Origin: Hoplostethus atlanticus
Taxonomy: Eukaryota > Chordata > Actinopteri > Trachichthyiformes > Trachichthyidae
DNA: 64,000 nt
NCBI GenBank assembly: GCA_034670405.1
Contig: JAXDDX010000005.1
Coordinates: 4,221,001-4,285,000, forward strand
Reading direction: 5' to 3'
Shown here: positions 10,816 to 24,200 of the stretch, piece after piece
Layout of the letters: each line of letters begins with the position of its first letter
How positions within the stretch are numbered: position 1 is the stretch's first letter
Program-made: the position numbers and the translations under genes
The notes under the pieces: model-generated
Database searches by the model: none
What the model was told of the DNA's origin: nothing
The model's input: only the letters and a program-made list of their open reading frames with translations

Positions 10816-13129
10816 CCCAAATGTAGCATGCTCTGAATCCTTCTTAAACAGTACCTTTTAGAAATGGCTTATTAATGGTTTATACCTCTGTAGTTTAGTT
10901 AAGGCCAATATCAGTTAAACCCTAATTGTAGGCGCATGCTTCAAAAAATAAACACCGATTGAAATTTCACGGAGCACTTACAGCCGTGCATCCGGTGGGT
11001 CTCAGCGCTTCTCAGCCGAGTTGACTCTGTTGAACCTGAGAAGCTCCGCATGGACGGCCCCTGCAGTCCCCGGGGAAGATCCATGGAGCCGCGCACCAGG
11101 AAGACAACATCCCCCGTCTGTCTGGGTCTCAATGGGACAGCGGACCACCCAGCTCAGACCGCGTCACCAACCGGGATGCTGAATATTCCCAGTAAATTAT
11201 TGGTGGAAGCATATGGGAACTGTTGCATTTAATTTAGTCCAAAATACATGGAGCGTGGAGCACAGTGATCAAGAATCACACAGTAATCCATCGTAGAGGA
11301 GAAAGAGATACCAATTTCTCCACTGACAGTAGCCTCAGTAGACCAGAATGCAATGCAGCCACAGCTTGCATCTTTGTGGTTGTCGAAAGGTGTGTGAAAT
11401 ACAACGCCCTCTTCAACAGCCCTCTTCGCAATCCGAACAACCGGGCACAATGGCATTGTTCTCTCTGCACTCTCACAGCACAGGGGTTGTCGAAAGGCAT
11501 TCTGGGAAATGTAGGAAATCACTAACTAGCTCAGGCAGTTTGAGGGAAAGTGGATACAAAAAAGTAAATTACAACAGTTCATCAGAAAATAACTCCTGGA
11601 ATGCACTGAACATAACAGACTGGTGATCTATAACAGTGTAAAAGGACTTTTCCCTTAATCTGAATTGATTCTAATGCAGCATCAGATTCAACACAACCAT
11701 GCAAGAATGTTTTATTAGTATTAGAGATTTAGTGTCATTTGGTCTAAATGCTGTTTCAGATAAGATAGTGAATATCAGCACAAAATGCCAGTTCGGCAGC
11801 TTCGAATCCAAAAAATACCAGAATCAACCATTAAAAACCTGTATCGGTCAAACCCTACAAACCCTTTCTCTCGTTTTCTCCACTGCTTTGCTTTCCCTTT
11901 TCTTTTGCTTCGCTCATGTTTGTTGTTCCTCAGTGTTCATACAGCAGCTCTCAACTGGGCCGCCACGCTTTCCTCCAATGTCCTATAATTAGTAATGTTA
12001 AACTCTTACATAACTGACATGTCTCAAATGCCTCAAATGTAAAAACATATATTATAGGCCTCAGTTACATCTTCGACTATAACTCACCCTTCTGGTGCCA
12101 GTATGACTAAATATCTGCTGTTCTTTGGTGTTTCTGTGTACAGGCTGTGAAAATGCTATATATTGCATTCAGGCAATATAAATTTAGTTGAATAACCTTT
12201 TGTGTTGTTACCCTAGCAATTTTACCCTTTGATTATCATCGCTTTCTCACATGCAATCTATACTTTTCTTCAGCGCTAACACATGCGCCGAAAGCATGTG
12301 TGTGCTCACACACATGCTTTCGGCGCCGCATTCCAATGCGAAACTCCATCACCTTCAGGAGCCATCAGCGACCAGATTAACACTTGAGTACCGGCAGAGG
12401 GGTCAACGGTGTCACATAATCCTGCCCAAAGTTGTGATTTCTACACGAAGAATCAAATGTACGTGACAAATCAAAGACAAAAGGGTCAGGGGACACAGAA
12501 TCCTATTTTCTCGGTGGCAGATTGTCTTCAGCTCTGCGGTTTGGAGCCACGTGTGAATCGGTCCGAGGTGAAATTTAAGGTCACAGTCTTAACAGGCATT
12601 ACCAATGTTCGGCATGAGAGCCTCTTCCCTAAGACATAACAGTTCAGTGTTCATAGGTTTTGAGTCTGATTCTATATCTCCAAGGCAGTTTTAACTTATC
12701 TCTCTGACGCATACGAGGTATCATAACAAAATTCAATAGACTGCAATAATTCAACAAAGATGCCAAGTATTTGCCGAGCGCAGTCTAAAGAATGATTTTT
12801 GCATTCAAGATATGAAGGGCATGTGAACTGTCACTGTGGTCTGATCTAAATGAATGAATGGCCTGAATATTACCAGGCCTTCCTTCTTGGTTTAATCGCA
12901 TTATCCATTTTCATATAATGCATGACACATCTTCCTGTGGACAATTGGCCTACTTTTATCCAAATTCTCTATTCTTATACTTTTTATTTGGTCCATGGTT
13001 CTCATGATGGGTCCAAGGGTCTGGAGGTTCAGCTGACCATGTTCATGTGCTTAATAATGTGCATGGACTTAGAAGGCATTTAGAGGCTTGGTTTGTTGGA
13101 TGGTACATTTTTGGATTTTTGAACCAAAA
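10816..13129. other. Non-coding stretch, nothing recognised apart from a palindrome
   Basis: No coding motif. The ORFs at 11229-11626 overlap on both strands and carry no domain. The strong palindrome at 12285-12326 is listed separately. Confidence 0.5.
12285..12326. repeat. Perfect 42-nt palindrome (20-bp arms, 2-nt spacer)
   Basis: GCGCCGAAAGCATGTGTGTG (12285-12304), spacer CT, then the exact reverse complement at 12307-12326. Flanking bases extend the symmetry with a 3-nt indel (ATGCGCC against GGCGCCGCAT). Capable of cruciform or hairpin formation. Confidence 0.85.
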
Positions 13130-14585
13130 TAGCAGGTGTGAAAAGTGCCTCGGACCACGGTCCGGACCAAAGGACCAAAATTTGGTCCGACCAAAAGAGG
13201 TGGTTTCGGTCCGGATCAAACTGAACCATGGTTTGGTTCGTTTGCAGTGTGAAAACACTTTTTTGGATGGTTCGAACATTCGGACCAATTACAGGAAGTT
13301 GAGGCAGGCTATCGTCGGCGACGATATAATTTTTGCATGAAGAGGACGTTCACTTGGCGAATTCGAACTAGTCTCGAGTAGTTTGAAGTTGGTTCTGCTG
13401 GTAGTAATGCCATAATAATAATACTACAGTCAGTCCCACCAGGATTTCGCAGAGTTTTTTTCTGATTGTTGTGGCCCAAAATGATTGAATTTGCAGCGGC
13501 TTTTATCAAACATTGTGATGCAATTTGCGATGTTTTTCATGTTATCTTGTGGTAAAACAGCAGGAATTGATGAACATTTCGAGCCCCCATCCTCCCCAAA
13601 ACATTGTAAACTGCCCACTCTGTTTTTTAAGTTGTTTTTTAAAGTAGTAGAGTAATCGTCACACATTAATACCTCCTGGGGCCGCCGGCTGAAAACTAGT
13701 TTTACTACACATGATCTCTATCTAGTGCCTTTCTTTGTCTTTCATTCCTTTTTAATCCTAGTTTTCTTTACATTATTTTTGTTTGGTTTTTCCCCTTCAG
13801 ACTGCAATGCAGCATATCTACAGTTTGCCATCACATCATTAGTTGACCCGTCACGTTCCCGTCTCGCTCTAATCTGTCAGGTCTGTCAGTGCTGCCAGTT
13901 TGACACAGAGAAAAGGAGAGAGAGGTCCAGAGCGGAGAATGCACATCTAACTAGTCACCGGCCTGTTAGCAGCAAATCAACTTGAACAGTTTATAAAATG
14001 ATTAGGCTACACCGCGGCGCGGCCCGTCCAACTGGCCCAAAGACCCACCAGGATTTGTCCCGGTTGTCCCGATTGGCCACTCTGGCATTGTCCTTGTGTG
14101 TAACCATATCAAAGGCTCATGATAACAAGAAAGCAAATGGTGCAAATTGCATATTTAAATAAAAAAACAACCTCTCGAACATGTAGGAGTATTAATGTGG
14201 AAGCATTGTGCCAATTTGTTTTATGCGGGAATATTGTGGGGTTTTGGCAAAATTGCAAGCTCTTGCAAGTATACATCCTGGAAGGACTGTATAGTGGCAA
14301 CGAAATGAATCTGTTCATTCATTTTCATTCTAACGGAAAAGGCTACCCGCCGAATTGACAACACGCCGACGTCAGACGCATGCCCGTCTACAAACCAATC
14401 AATGTCAAGTATAGGGAGACGCAGCCCATGTAGGTGATGACGACAGGACGTAGGTATGTCATGCAAAGTTCTTTAGTGCGCTCGCAAAATTGCAATGTGA
14501 AACCAAAACTAACCGGATCAAATGTATACAATGTAACAAAAACATGAACCTTGGTTCGGACTTTCAGGTGTGAAAACGCCCTTAC
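13130..14585. mobile_element. Decayed DNA transposon with GGTCCGGACC motifs
   Basis: The left part (13130-13330) holds GCCTCGGACCACGGTCCGGA, AATTTGGTCCGACCAAAAGA and GGTTTGGTTCGTTTGCAGTG. The right part (14380-14585) ends with CTTGGTTCGGACTTTCAGGT then GTGAAAACGCCCTTA. Together these match a familiar teleost non-autonomous element whose ends read roughly 'AAGGGCGTTTTCACACCTGA'. A separate 390-bp repeat (13429-13822) sits inside. Exact left terminus and target duplication not found. Confidence 0.45.
13429..13822 (+). repeat. Unnamed ~390-bp dispersed repeat, copy 1
   Basis: Runs from CAGTCCCACCAGGATTTCGC to TGCAATGCAGCATATCTACA. It aligns end to end with 56855-57237, with small indels and substitutions (shared blocks TTATCTTGTGGTAAAACA, CCAAAACATTGTAAACTGCC, ATACCTCCTGGGGCC, TCCTTTTTAATCCTAGTTTT). 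No ORF is conserved across both copies. Family unknown. Confidence 0.7.
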
Positions 14586-17500
14586 AGAATTCCAATCTGC
14601 ATCAATAAAACAAAAGATTTCTGGTTCAGTCGTCAAGGGTCTTTTGGGTGACATCAACTCTTATTAGTTTATTTCACTTGGAACGTCATTTGCAACCCAA
14701 ACGTTTGTGGTTTACACTTGAAATCTGACCAGCCAGAGGACATCGGGATGTTTCACGAGAATGAAACACTGAATATTGTGAAAAGCTGGCCGTCGCATGC
14801 CAACTAATCGGGAAGGCAGAATATCTTACTGGCAGACAGATCCAAGAAACACACACCGACTTGTGTGTTTAGTGTGGGTGTTAACGCTGATGGGACAGGA
14901 AGAAAGCTCATTAAGTTTCTTGGCCCCCGGAAACCCAGATGAGATTTGGTGGCATCAGCAGAAAGCGTAGGGAGGCACTCGGGGAGGCGGACACGCTTGC
15001 TTGTTATTCTTCAATTAAAACCAAGCGCTCCGCTAACTCAAGGAGTGCGTCGCCGTGCGTCGAGAGACCCGGCATCCTCCTCATCCTCCAGATCGGGTTA
15101 CATCACTCCTTCACATCCTAACCCCTCCTTGCTTCCCAGCTTTGCCCTCCCCTCTCCCTCGCCGTCCTCCTGTCCTGCACTTGAATGTGGTGTGATGGGT
15201 TTTCCAGCCTCTGTCTTGATCTGCTTGTGCATATGTTATCATTGTGACTCCCCTGGACTTTGGATCCAGACTAAATATTTTTGCAGAAAGCATGTTAGAG
15301 GTCTTACAGGCCTCATCCTGACCCTCGGAATTACAGGCGCAGAGGAGGAGGGGTGGTGAGGTGGGGCAAAGAGCAGAATTGACCTTCGCGCTTACATAGT
15401 TTGGGCGAGGCGACGTTTGGGGTTAAGCCAGTCGGTGTAGACTCCGGCAATGGAGATCACAGATGTCAGCCTAATCCGTCGCTGCTTGTACAGTAACATC
15501 AGTTGGCATAAACACAACACGTACAGTATATCAGACGTGTATCGCAGACGGACGGGGCACCGTATCAACGCCTCTTATACAAGCACAGTATCAGACACTC
15601 GAGAGACGCAACAAAGCCAGCAGCAGACTTCTAATTGTTTGAGATAAAAGTAGCGAAGAAGGGACCTTGGTAAAGAACAGGCCTGAGACTCACAGAAAGG
15701 AAAAGGATAAGGTGTACCCTCACATACAGGTCAAGGTGGGGCGGCTCCGCTTCGACACACAAATACGCCTTTTCACAGTGGCTATACCGCACACTCATTC
15801 ATTAACTAAAAGGGACATTTTTTTTAGAGGTGCGCTCAGCAAGTCACGCGTTGGTCGATAAGCTCCATTACTCTTGCAGACACAACGGGCCGAGGTTGAA
15901 AAAGCAAAGGGCGTAGGTTTCGTCTCGAGTTTGGCGGACACACACCCCGGATCGAACCCTAAGCAGGAAATCCCACTGGCATGCTATTGGCGTAGTGGTA
16001 GGATAGACTCCATTCTCTCTCACTTCATTGGCAAGGTTGAAACAGAAGATTTCAATTTGCATGAGCAAAGTCTGCAGGTATGAGAATTACTGCTCAGTGT
16101 CAAATACCAACTGCACCCTGATCTGAAGGGTAAACATTAATAAAAATATGAAACATGGGCGTCTACTGGACCTTGTGTCATGCTCACTCACTGCTGTCAT
16201 TTTCATATAACAGGCACATGGCAATGTATGAAGGGTAAGCAGACATATTTGAAGGGATTTTTTTTGTCATGGGAGAGCAAATATGTTTTGAGGACAAATA
16301 GTCTTTAATCTGCAAACATTTTATTTCACCACAAAGTGACTCTTGACTCCACAGTGTCCTCTACGGGTGAGATCAAAATAGCCCATCTGCAGACGAGAGG
16401 GGTGAATCAAATGATCCGGGTCATCAGATTGATGAGCCGGTTTCAAAATGAACCTTTCAGAATAAGATGTCCCTCACCCAGTTGCTCTAAAATACACACA
16501 CTGCATGACTAACCACCTCAATAGTCATTTGACGGCGGGGGGACACCAATCCAGAGTGGGCGGTTTATTGAATGATGGTACCACGTGGCGTCACATGCAC
16601 TCATTGCTGATAACATAATTTGGTTATATCCTCTTTTGCTGCAGAGCGCTCCATGGAAAATGTGGAGTGAGTGGTGGATACGACACAGACGTGTGGGATA
16701 TGTCTAATTCCTCGCCCCTTCACTCATCAAACATTAGCCATGGAAAGCTTTTTTCTGCGGTACAATAGTCATTTGACCTGCATGTTATTCTTTGAGTCGG
16801 CGTACTTTTCCGCACACTGATCTCAACGGATATGACACTTTTCCCCTTTTATCATTATATCTACCACTGTGTCTTCCTAACTGTCTTCTTGTTTTTTCCA
16901 CTGAAAAAAAACCCTCTGTAACTTAGCTCTTATTTCTTTTCTTAGCACTTTGCTCTCACATGATCGTTCTATGGTCACAGGAATATTGTAAGGGCACTAA
17001 GGGTCGGGCCTTTGTGCTCCTTACTTCTGGCTGCTTGTCATTTTGGTGATCTAAGAAGGTTATTCTACTGTTAACCTCGCTATAAGTTGCTCCACTAATG
17101 TGCCTAAAGTGTCTGTGTCTCCGAGACTTGTCACCAGATCTGGACGGAGTGCTCAAAGGCTTGTTAAATCGATCCAAAGGTAGCTAACCCAACACGATGA
17201 GGCGCTCAGCCCCACCCGGCACTGTCCATGCTGTGGATCTCATCTCAGGTGAGAAAGAGGGGAGAAAGACACCAGTGGAGAAAAGAGAGGGAGTCTGGAA
17301 AGGGCAGGAACCATGGAAACTGTGTGGAGTGGCTGCAGCGAAGTAAAGTAGCGTTCAAGAGCGCAACGAACCATCAGCGTGATGTCATGGCGGTGCTGCG
17401 CTGAATGGGAACAAGCCACACCGGTAAAGTACGTCTGTCCCATCACTTGTGCATCTGTACAACTTTGAAAACCCACCAAAATCAAAGTTGACACTACGTC

Positions 17501-17882
17501 CGTAGTTGTCCATAGTTGTTGTTCACCTAAATATCTTTATATCAGCTCAAAACGGTTTCCAAATCTGTTTTAATGATTTTTTTTTGCGATGCCATAATAC
17601 CACATTGTGAAAATTGGATGGGAGCTTTACTTTACATTACAGCACATTACAGTTGGGATACTGTATATTTGAGGAACTTCGAAGAGAGGTTTTCAAGGCA
17701 AAAAGAGATGAAAAGAAAGAGCGAGAGAATGAGACATTTGACTCGTACTGACACTTTTTATTGAATTATAACTTATTGGGTGGAAATGGCGCTGAATTCT
17801 TGTGTTATAATGTCGTTTCATTTTATCCTAACAAAAACAAACCCAAAACAACATAAAGTTCCTCAAGTTCCCCTCTCAAAAG
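14586..17882. other. Non-coding stretch, nothing recognised
   Basis: Mixed-composition DNA. The ORFs (largest 137 codons at 14946) overlap opposite-strand ORFs and show no domain. No repeat boundaries or RNA genes identified. Confidence 0.5.
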
Positions 17883-17950
17883 ATAATAGGAAACTTTAAT
17901 GATCCCTGTGGGGAAATTGGGCCGTCACAGCAGCAAATAGTAAGGATAGA
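17883..17950 (+). repeat. LINE 3'-end-like fragment
   Basis: GGAAACTTTAATGATCCCTG then TGGGGAAATTGGGCCGTCAC resembles the 'TTTATTGATCCC..GGGGAAATT' motif dispersed through teleost genomes at retroposon 3' ends. Family assignment uncertain. Confidence 0.4.
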
Positions 17951-18259
17951 GGATAGATAGAGCAAAGTAAAATAGAAAAATCAAACATCTACGCACCATG
18001 AGGAAAGTGGTTTGTTGGACCTGTATTGAATGCCATTTCCGTTGTTTCGGTATGAGTTAGATTAAGTGATTTTTTGTTTTATTCTGTGGACTTCCACTTT
18101 TGGACTCAATAAACACTGGAGAGGCTTGACGCACGAAGCTGTTCCACCCAAGTGGTTAGTTTTTCAGTTCAGGAGGCTTTAACAGTTTCCTTCACATACC
18201 ACATATGAAACAACAAACACCAAACTGCTATTGTACGCCATATCTAGCATGCTTATGTC

Positions 18260-18390
18260 CAGTGATGTAGCGGTAAATATAAAAGGTGGGTAAATTATGA
18301 CCCACCATGAAATTTACCTAATATTTAAGTCAGCCTAAAAAAAAAGCAGTAAACTAGGTTTAGGTGGGTTTACCCTGGACTACATCCCTG
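18260..18390. mobile_element. Short hAT-type MITE (131 bp)
   Basis: Starts CAGTGATGTAG and ends CTACATCCCTG, an 11-bp inverted repeat with one mismatch of the hAT CAG...CTG type. The flanks CTTATGTC and CTTACAGG share the first four bases of an expected 8-bp duplication. Related pieces occur at 22744-22777 (CAGGGATGTAGAGGAGGG) and near 34768 (GGTGATGTAGTGGTAAA). Confidence 0.5.
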
Positions 18391-18432
18391 CTTACAGGGA
18401 CTGATTTGAAAAATAATGTGTTAGTACTTTAC

Positions 18433-18600
18433 ACCAGAGGTTCTTAAACTGGGTCCTTGAGCGGTTCCCAAGCGTCCTTGAGGGATCCTGAGGGGGGTTC
18501 CAGGGGGTTGCCCAGCAAAATTGTGTGTTCACAAAAACGGAATACATTACAACAGTTATTACTGTTATTTTTCTCTAAAAAAAACAAAACTGTTTAATAT
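18433..18600 (+). repeat. hAT-like fragment
   Basis: CAGAGGTTCTTAAACTGGGT followed by repeated CCTTGAG and GGGGTTCC motifs resembles the end of the widespread 'CAGNGGTTCTCAAAC' hAT group. Only one end recognised. Confidence 0.35.
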
Positions 18601-20424
18601 TGCTTTACTTATCAGCTAAAGCACATAGAACTTATGACCTTTTACAAATCCTTAGACTCTGTCTGTATATTCGGCATACAAGTAATCCACCAAGCAGCAC
18701 TTTATTTTAGTGAATTTTAAACTTTCCTCCGACCCCACGGTGTGTTTCACTAGAAAAAAAGGCTGCAGGAGTAACGGGTGACTCAGCTCTAACTTTACAA
18801 ATTTCAATTGTAATGGAAAGACCGCTGCTTGGTGAATCATCTTAACGCCGAAATAAGGAGTAACTCCTATTGATGCAGGAAAGTTGTTGAGTCATGTTTT
18901 ACATGCACGTACCTTTACTGATAAGAAAGGCAGCATTCCATTTCCAGCTTTTTGAATAAACGTTGGCGTTAAAATTTCTTCGTACAAGAGATGCCGGCAC
19001 GTATAGGGGCTAGTCCCATACAGTCATAAAACATGTGTTGAAACAGACAACTCGGGCTATGATGCGCTCAACCCACCATTACATTGAGAAGAACTGCTAC
19101 AACAATCACAGGGCATTGAGATGATGTGCCATATCTATTTGAACTAACAATTACAACAGCAAAAGCTCAGCCGTAGGTACTTTAATACTACTTCCTCAAA
19201 CAAAGACGTTACGGGACTGCTGCGTTCAGGTTCCATGGGAAATAGGGACTCTGGTGGAAATCGTGTGTTGTCCTCACATAAGGCACTATTTGTGATGAGT
19301 ATGTAGTGTGTTTCATGTGTGTAGGATGGTGATTTTATGTGCGTGAGAAATACCCGGATGTATACTACTTTGGAAAGAATTTCTGAGTTACTCAATGCAC
19401 CAAGATGCCCCAAATGGCTGCTATGTAACCTCCTTAGCCTTGCGTCATTTTAAGCCTGTAATGGCGGATGGAGAAGTTTAGTTTAGTTTACTGTAAAACA
19501 TGAACTCCAATGTATCACTCACAAAGTGAATGTGCATTACATTAAAAAGATGATCAGGAGCAACCAAAGTCTACTGAAAACTTAAATAATGGCATTTTGA
19601 TGGCATTTTGAAATGTCCAAGTCAGTGCTTTGGTTATGATTATTCCCATGGAGAATGAATGCAGCATCAATTATGTTTTACTTAAATCGCGCCTGCGCCT
19701 TTAGGACCAATCAGTGCAAACCAAGGAATCCACAGAGATGGTGTAGCAGAAGGGAAACCCCTTAATGATGAAACTTTGACTAGTTGAAGTCATTTGGGGG
19801 AGGCGGGGGTCCTTTACTTTACTTTTCTAAAGTCCTTATAGATACTATTAAAAATATCATATATAATATGCCATAATTTATTGGGGAAAGCATTTTTATT
19901 TACTACATACTGAATAATGAATGAGCGCGTCTGTGCACAGCTGATCAAGTTTTGCAAACAACTAGCTTTCCATTTTTTAGAGATTATATATTACATTTGT
20001 AATATCCATTTTGGACTTCTTCCTTCCAAATCAAATTAAATGAATGCTACATTTTGGAAAAACCAATGAGGAATACAATTTCTATTCAGGTGTTGATATT
20101 TTTGAAAATATTTGTGACCACTTGGCTGATCAGCTTTGGTTGGCTACAATGCCTAACAAAGATGTGTCAGAAAAAATTGTCAGTGAATGGCCATGGTATC
20201 TGGAGATGTTGGGACTGGAAAACATTAGGGTCTGATGGCTGCATATTCACATGAACTGGCATTTTGGCCATGTACATGCACAGTTTGTATTGTAGCGGAG
20301 GGGACGTCCACAGGATTCTACCTTGGCAAAGACACAGACATTATTATTTGGCTTACTAGAAAATGCTTTGAGTATTTTCATTGCAAATTTTGAATGATAA
20401 ATGTGTCAACTTAAGGAGCAGAGG
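18601..20424. other. Upstream non-coding DNA of vegfaa
   Basis: No element or coding domain recognised. A 63-codon ORF at 20044-20235 has ordinary composition but no motif and overlaps another frame of equal length. Confidence 0.5.
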
Positions 20425-20600
20425 GTAAGCGTATAAACACAAACTTTTCTAGAACTCATTCTAACCACCACCCCGCCCCCCCCCCCCGCCACCCCCCAGG
20501 CGGCGTGCTATTTGGTTCCACCCCCAGAGCCGCAGCCAATAGGGCCTGATGTCCACCTTAATAACGCACGAACTACAGAACTACAACACAAGAAGGCACA
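20425..20600 (+). promoter_or_regulatory. Probable vegfaa core promoter
   Basis: Within 800 bp upstream of the start codon lie GC-box-type runs (CCCCGCCCCCC at 20471, CCGCCACCCCCC at 20487), a GCGTG hypoxia-response core (20503-20507) and a CCAAT box (CAGCCAATAGGG, CCAAT at 20536-20540). Vertebrate VEGFA promoters are TATA-poor, Sp1-driven and HIF-responsive, which fits. The transcription start is not determinable from the sequence alone, and the single GCGTG core is weak evidence for HIF binding. Confidence 0.4.
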
Positions 20601-21226
20601 GACGCGAGAGAAGGTGGTACCGCTGTTGTGGGGACTATCTGCTTATTTCTACGCACGGATGAGAAGAAGAAGAGAAACACACGGCTTAATAAAGGAAAGG
20701 AGTCCAAAATAAGAAAAAAGAAAGAAGGTTTGCAGAAGACCGCAAAAGGATCACTTTACACCGGCAAGCAGTGCCTGTATCCCCCCGCACACACCATCAT
20801 ATTCTGGGATCAATGAGCTTAAAGAGAGAGACCTGTGCGCAAAGTTGGTGAGACGATTCTATTCTTATTTTGGAGGATCGGTGTCTTCACGGGGATCCTG
20901 TTCCAACGTGGATTTTTTTTTTTAGAATAGATCATTTTCTCTTTGTCTTGGGATGAGCGAGGCTTGTTGGATGGTAAGGTTTCCCTTGGAGCGCTCCTCG
21001 GAGACAATTTCAACAAATTAATTCATTAGACGGATTCTTCTAAAGGGTGCCGCATCTTTTTTTCTTCTCTTCTGAGTGTGGACGATATGGATTTGCTCCT
21101 GCTATAGCCAAGATTTACCAAGATTTTTGTGCGCGTGTGTTTTTTGTGTGTGTCTGTATTAATTTATTGTGAGCCGACAGCAGAGATTTTAAGGCGCCGG
21201 TATACTCACCTTGCGGAATTACAACC
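20601..21226 (+). other. Probable vegfaa 5' UTR
   Basis: Purine-rich then T-rich leader without introns. An in-frame TGA at 21170-21172 precedes the ATG at 21227 with no in-frame ATG between, which fixes the start. Several upstream ATGs occur (for example at 20658). A long structured leader is usual for VEGFA. The 5' boundary is inferred. Confidence 0.45.
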
Positions 21227-21292
21227 ATGAACTTTGTTGTCAGTTTGATACAAATCCTTTTGGCAGCGGCTCTTCATCTATCCACTGTAAAG
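21227..21292 (+). CDS. vegfaa: vegfaa exon 1 (coding part)
   Basis: Encodes the 22-residue start and signal peptide, ending ...STVK in phase 0 before the donor GTGAGT. An in-frame stop 54 nt upstream of the ATG (21170-21172) supports this start. Cleavage probably falls near the exon 1/2 boundary. Confidence 0.93.
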
Positions 21293-24200
21293 GTGAGTGT
21301 TTTATTTGAAATATCCAGTTATACGAGGACTTTTAAAAAAAAAAAAAAAAGAGAAAGGAGCTGTTCGTGTTTCAGTAAAGAGCGCTTCTCTCCCTTCACG
21401 TGTGGCTGGATAGTTCTCAATGCAAATCCCAACTACGCCGGACAGTCTCCTTCATTTTTTTCAAGCAGTATTTACTGACATGTATATAGGATTATTAAGA
21501 TGTTGTGGAAAGAACAACGCAGACCCGTGGTCTAACAGTCGGTCTATATAAGCCTATAAGAAATAGTTACTGAGAGAGAATACAGTCATGTATTTATTAT
21601 TTGCCCATTTTAATAGCTCTGTGTTTATTCACGCTGAGGAAACTCTGAAATTTTATTTTTGTATTTCTGTAAGACTATGAAAACCAACCACTATGTCAAG
21701 CCAAACGTAGTTAAAGAATCTGTCAGTTTAACATTTCCTTGTTTATCAACAAAGGTAAATACCTCCTAAAATATGACTAAATACCTGCACTGAATCGTTA
21801 GGATATCCACTTTATTTCGGCAGAGACCACGTCTACCGAACAGCACGTATTTTAATAGAATTTCAACTTTAGAATGGGTTCGTTCCCAGTCTTCCACCAA
21901 GCATACAACGTGGTGGGTGGAGGCGAGCAGTAACAACCTATTCTAAAAGTTGACATTTTATAGGTAAAATGTACTAATTTGTGGATTATAGCTCTGCCGA
22001 ATTGAAGAGCAGCGCCTACCGATTCAGAAAAGGTCTTGCGTCATATTTTACTCCGTATTTACCTTTGCAGATAAACGAGGCCACGTAAACCTTTCAGACT
22101 TTTGAATGAAGTTTGGCGGAAGGTCCTATTCATTCACGAGAACTAAGCTGACGGGTGCAGTTTGAACTATCGACAGTAGTCCCTTCAGCTATCGTCATCG
22201 TTCAGTCCCTATATTTTCTTTTCCACGATGCCCATTTCACACCCACACACCCTCCGCTTTCTCACGCAATATCGGAGTCGCTTACAGCAGCCAGGGCATT
22301 GCAGAGCTTTGCAGGGATGCTGCTTCTGCTAGTGTGGAGTCACCCATAATAAAAACAAACACAACTTCCGGTCACCACTTTCAAAATAAAACACATTGAT
22401 GGCAAATGATGTAGACTGAAAAGAAACGGCAAGTTTTTATAAAATGTCCTCAATATCGCAATATTGTCGAAGGCCAACATATGGCCAACATTAACTGTTA
22501 ACAAAAAACAACAACAACTTGCCCAACACCAATCATTTATTTCCATATTTGCGGTGGACGTGTATTTACGTTTCTTTACTTCAGCCCAGCTCATGGAAAT
22601 TATTAGTGAACCTGTCTTGCAACGCTGTTTGAGTAACAGTGACACTTTTATTTTCAAAGTAAAAGCGCCTTACTTCTGGACGTCTTCTGCCTATCTATGT
22701 CAGCTTGACACAGTTGATTCGTCTGACTGCACTTGTTCCCAAGCAGGGATGTAGAGGAGGGAAAACCCACCTAAAACCAGTTTCCCAAGCTTTTTATTTG
22801 CACCGCTTTTCTATGCTGATATAAATCTCCATGACCATGACTTAGTACACATCCGCTTAGTAGCGTCAAACTGATGTAAGTTATGTGATGACGGGGGAAA
22901 ACATAAATTAATGATTTTCTGAAAATATATTTGATTTTTATTTACATTGGTGGAGTTGCCTTAAAATTATCACCTTTTGATGTAACACCACATCACTGCT
23001 CACAATAGGCGGGGAGATTATATGCCTGCTGTAGATTAGCTGCCTATAAAAAAAACTTTTATATTGTCAAATTTATTACACATACATTTACACTGAACTT
23101 GAACAAGCCCGAGAATTTGAATAGGATATTTTTATGATGAGATGTTTATAGAGGCAATAAGCACAATATTGCATTCTGATGAGAAATGTTTAACATTCTC
23201 ATATGCATCTTTTACAGACTGCCAGCATTAACAAGGGAGGGGAGAAGAGTAAAAATGATGGTAAGTGTTGGATCTGCTGTAAAACTGATTAAATAAAACA
23301 GATTTGAACTTTTTTTCTCCCTATAGAGCTGCCAGGCTGGATAGCCATAGAGCCACCTAGTGGGCATGTAGAGACACTTGTCTCTCCTCTGTATAGTCTT
23401 GAGCTGTTGTTGTTGTTGTTGTTGTTCTTCTTCTTCTTCTTCTTCTTCTTTTTTTTTATGATTCATAATAATAATAATAATAATACGTTTTTATTAGTTC
23501 TTTGACATTTCTATGGGATATTCCTCACCCAGTGTGATAGCTACAGCACTGTTGTTCTCTAGAGAAACAGCCCAGTGGTGAAAGGTCTGACTCGGGACTT
23601 TGGAGTCGCCATAAAAGTGTGCAGGTTTCAAAACAAGAGTTTATGTGAAGAGGGGCACAAACAGTCAAGGCCTTAGCAATAGTTAAAGTTTTTTTTTTGT
23701 TTCTTTTCCTCTCCATCCGTGGTGCAGCCACACAGTGAACACACAACATGACTGGATACACCGGGCAGACTCTGGTCAGCCTTGGTCCAATGCCATGCGC
23801 AGGGTTGTGTTGTGTTCAAAGCTGAGGTTGGACCCATTGGGTTTGTTAACAGACGGAGAGACACATTACTCACTACTAAGGGTTTTGTACAAGGGCAGCA
23901 GCTCCCTTCCTCTGCTCTGCCACCTGCATGCTGCTGACCTTCACACACCGACGCTATCAGAAATCACACAACCACAGGCACATGATGCATTTACCAACAC
24001 ACACATACACTGTGAGCTTCTCTCAGCCAATCGAAAGCTGTCATATCGACTGAAAATGTCAGGGCCGTCTGCTCATTCTCATTAGACTGAGCAGGAGGAT
24101 CCAGGTTGAAAGCTATGATTAATTTCCCCCTTTCAATCTTTGTAACCCTGGTTAGGAATACAGTTGAGTATATTGACTTGTGGCTAACTTGTGAACTTGT

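Noticed and set aside
20044..20235. Small ORF upstream of vegfaa (63 codons)
   Set aside because: No domain, an overlapping second ORF in another frame, and no splice or polyadenylation context.
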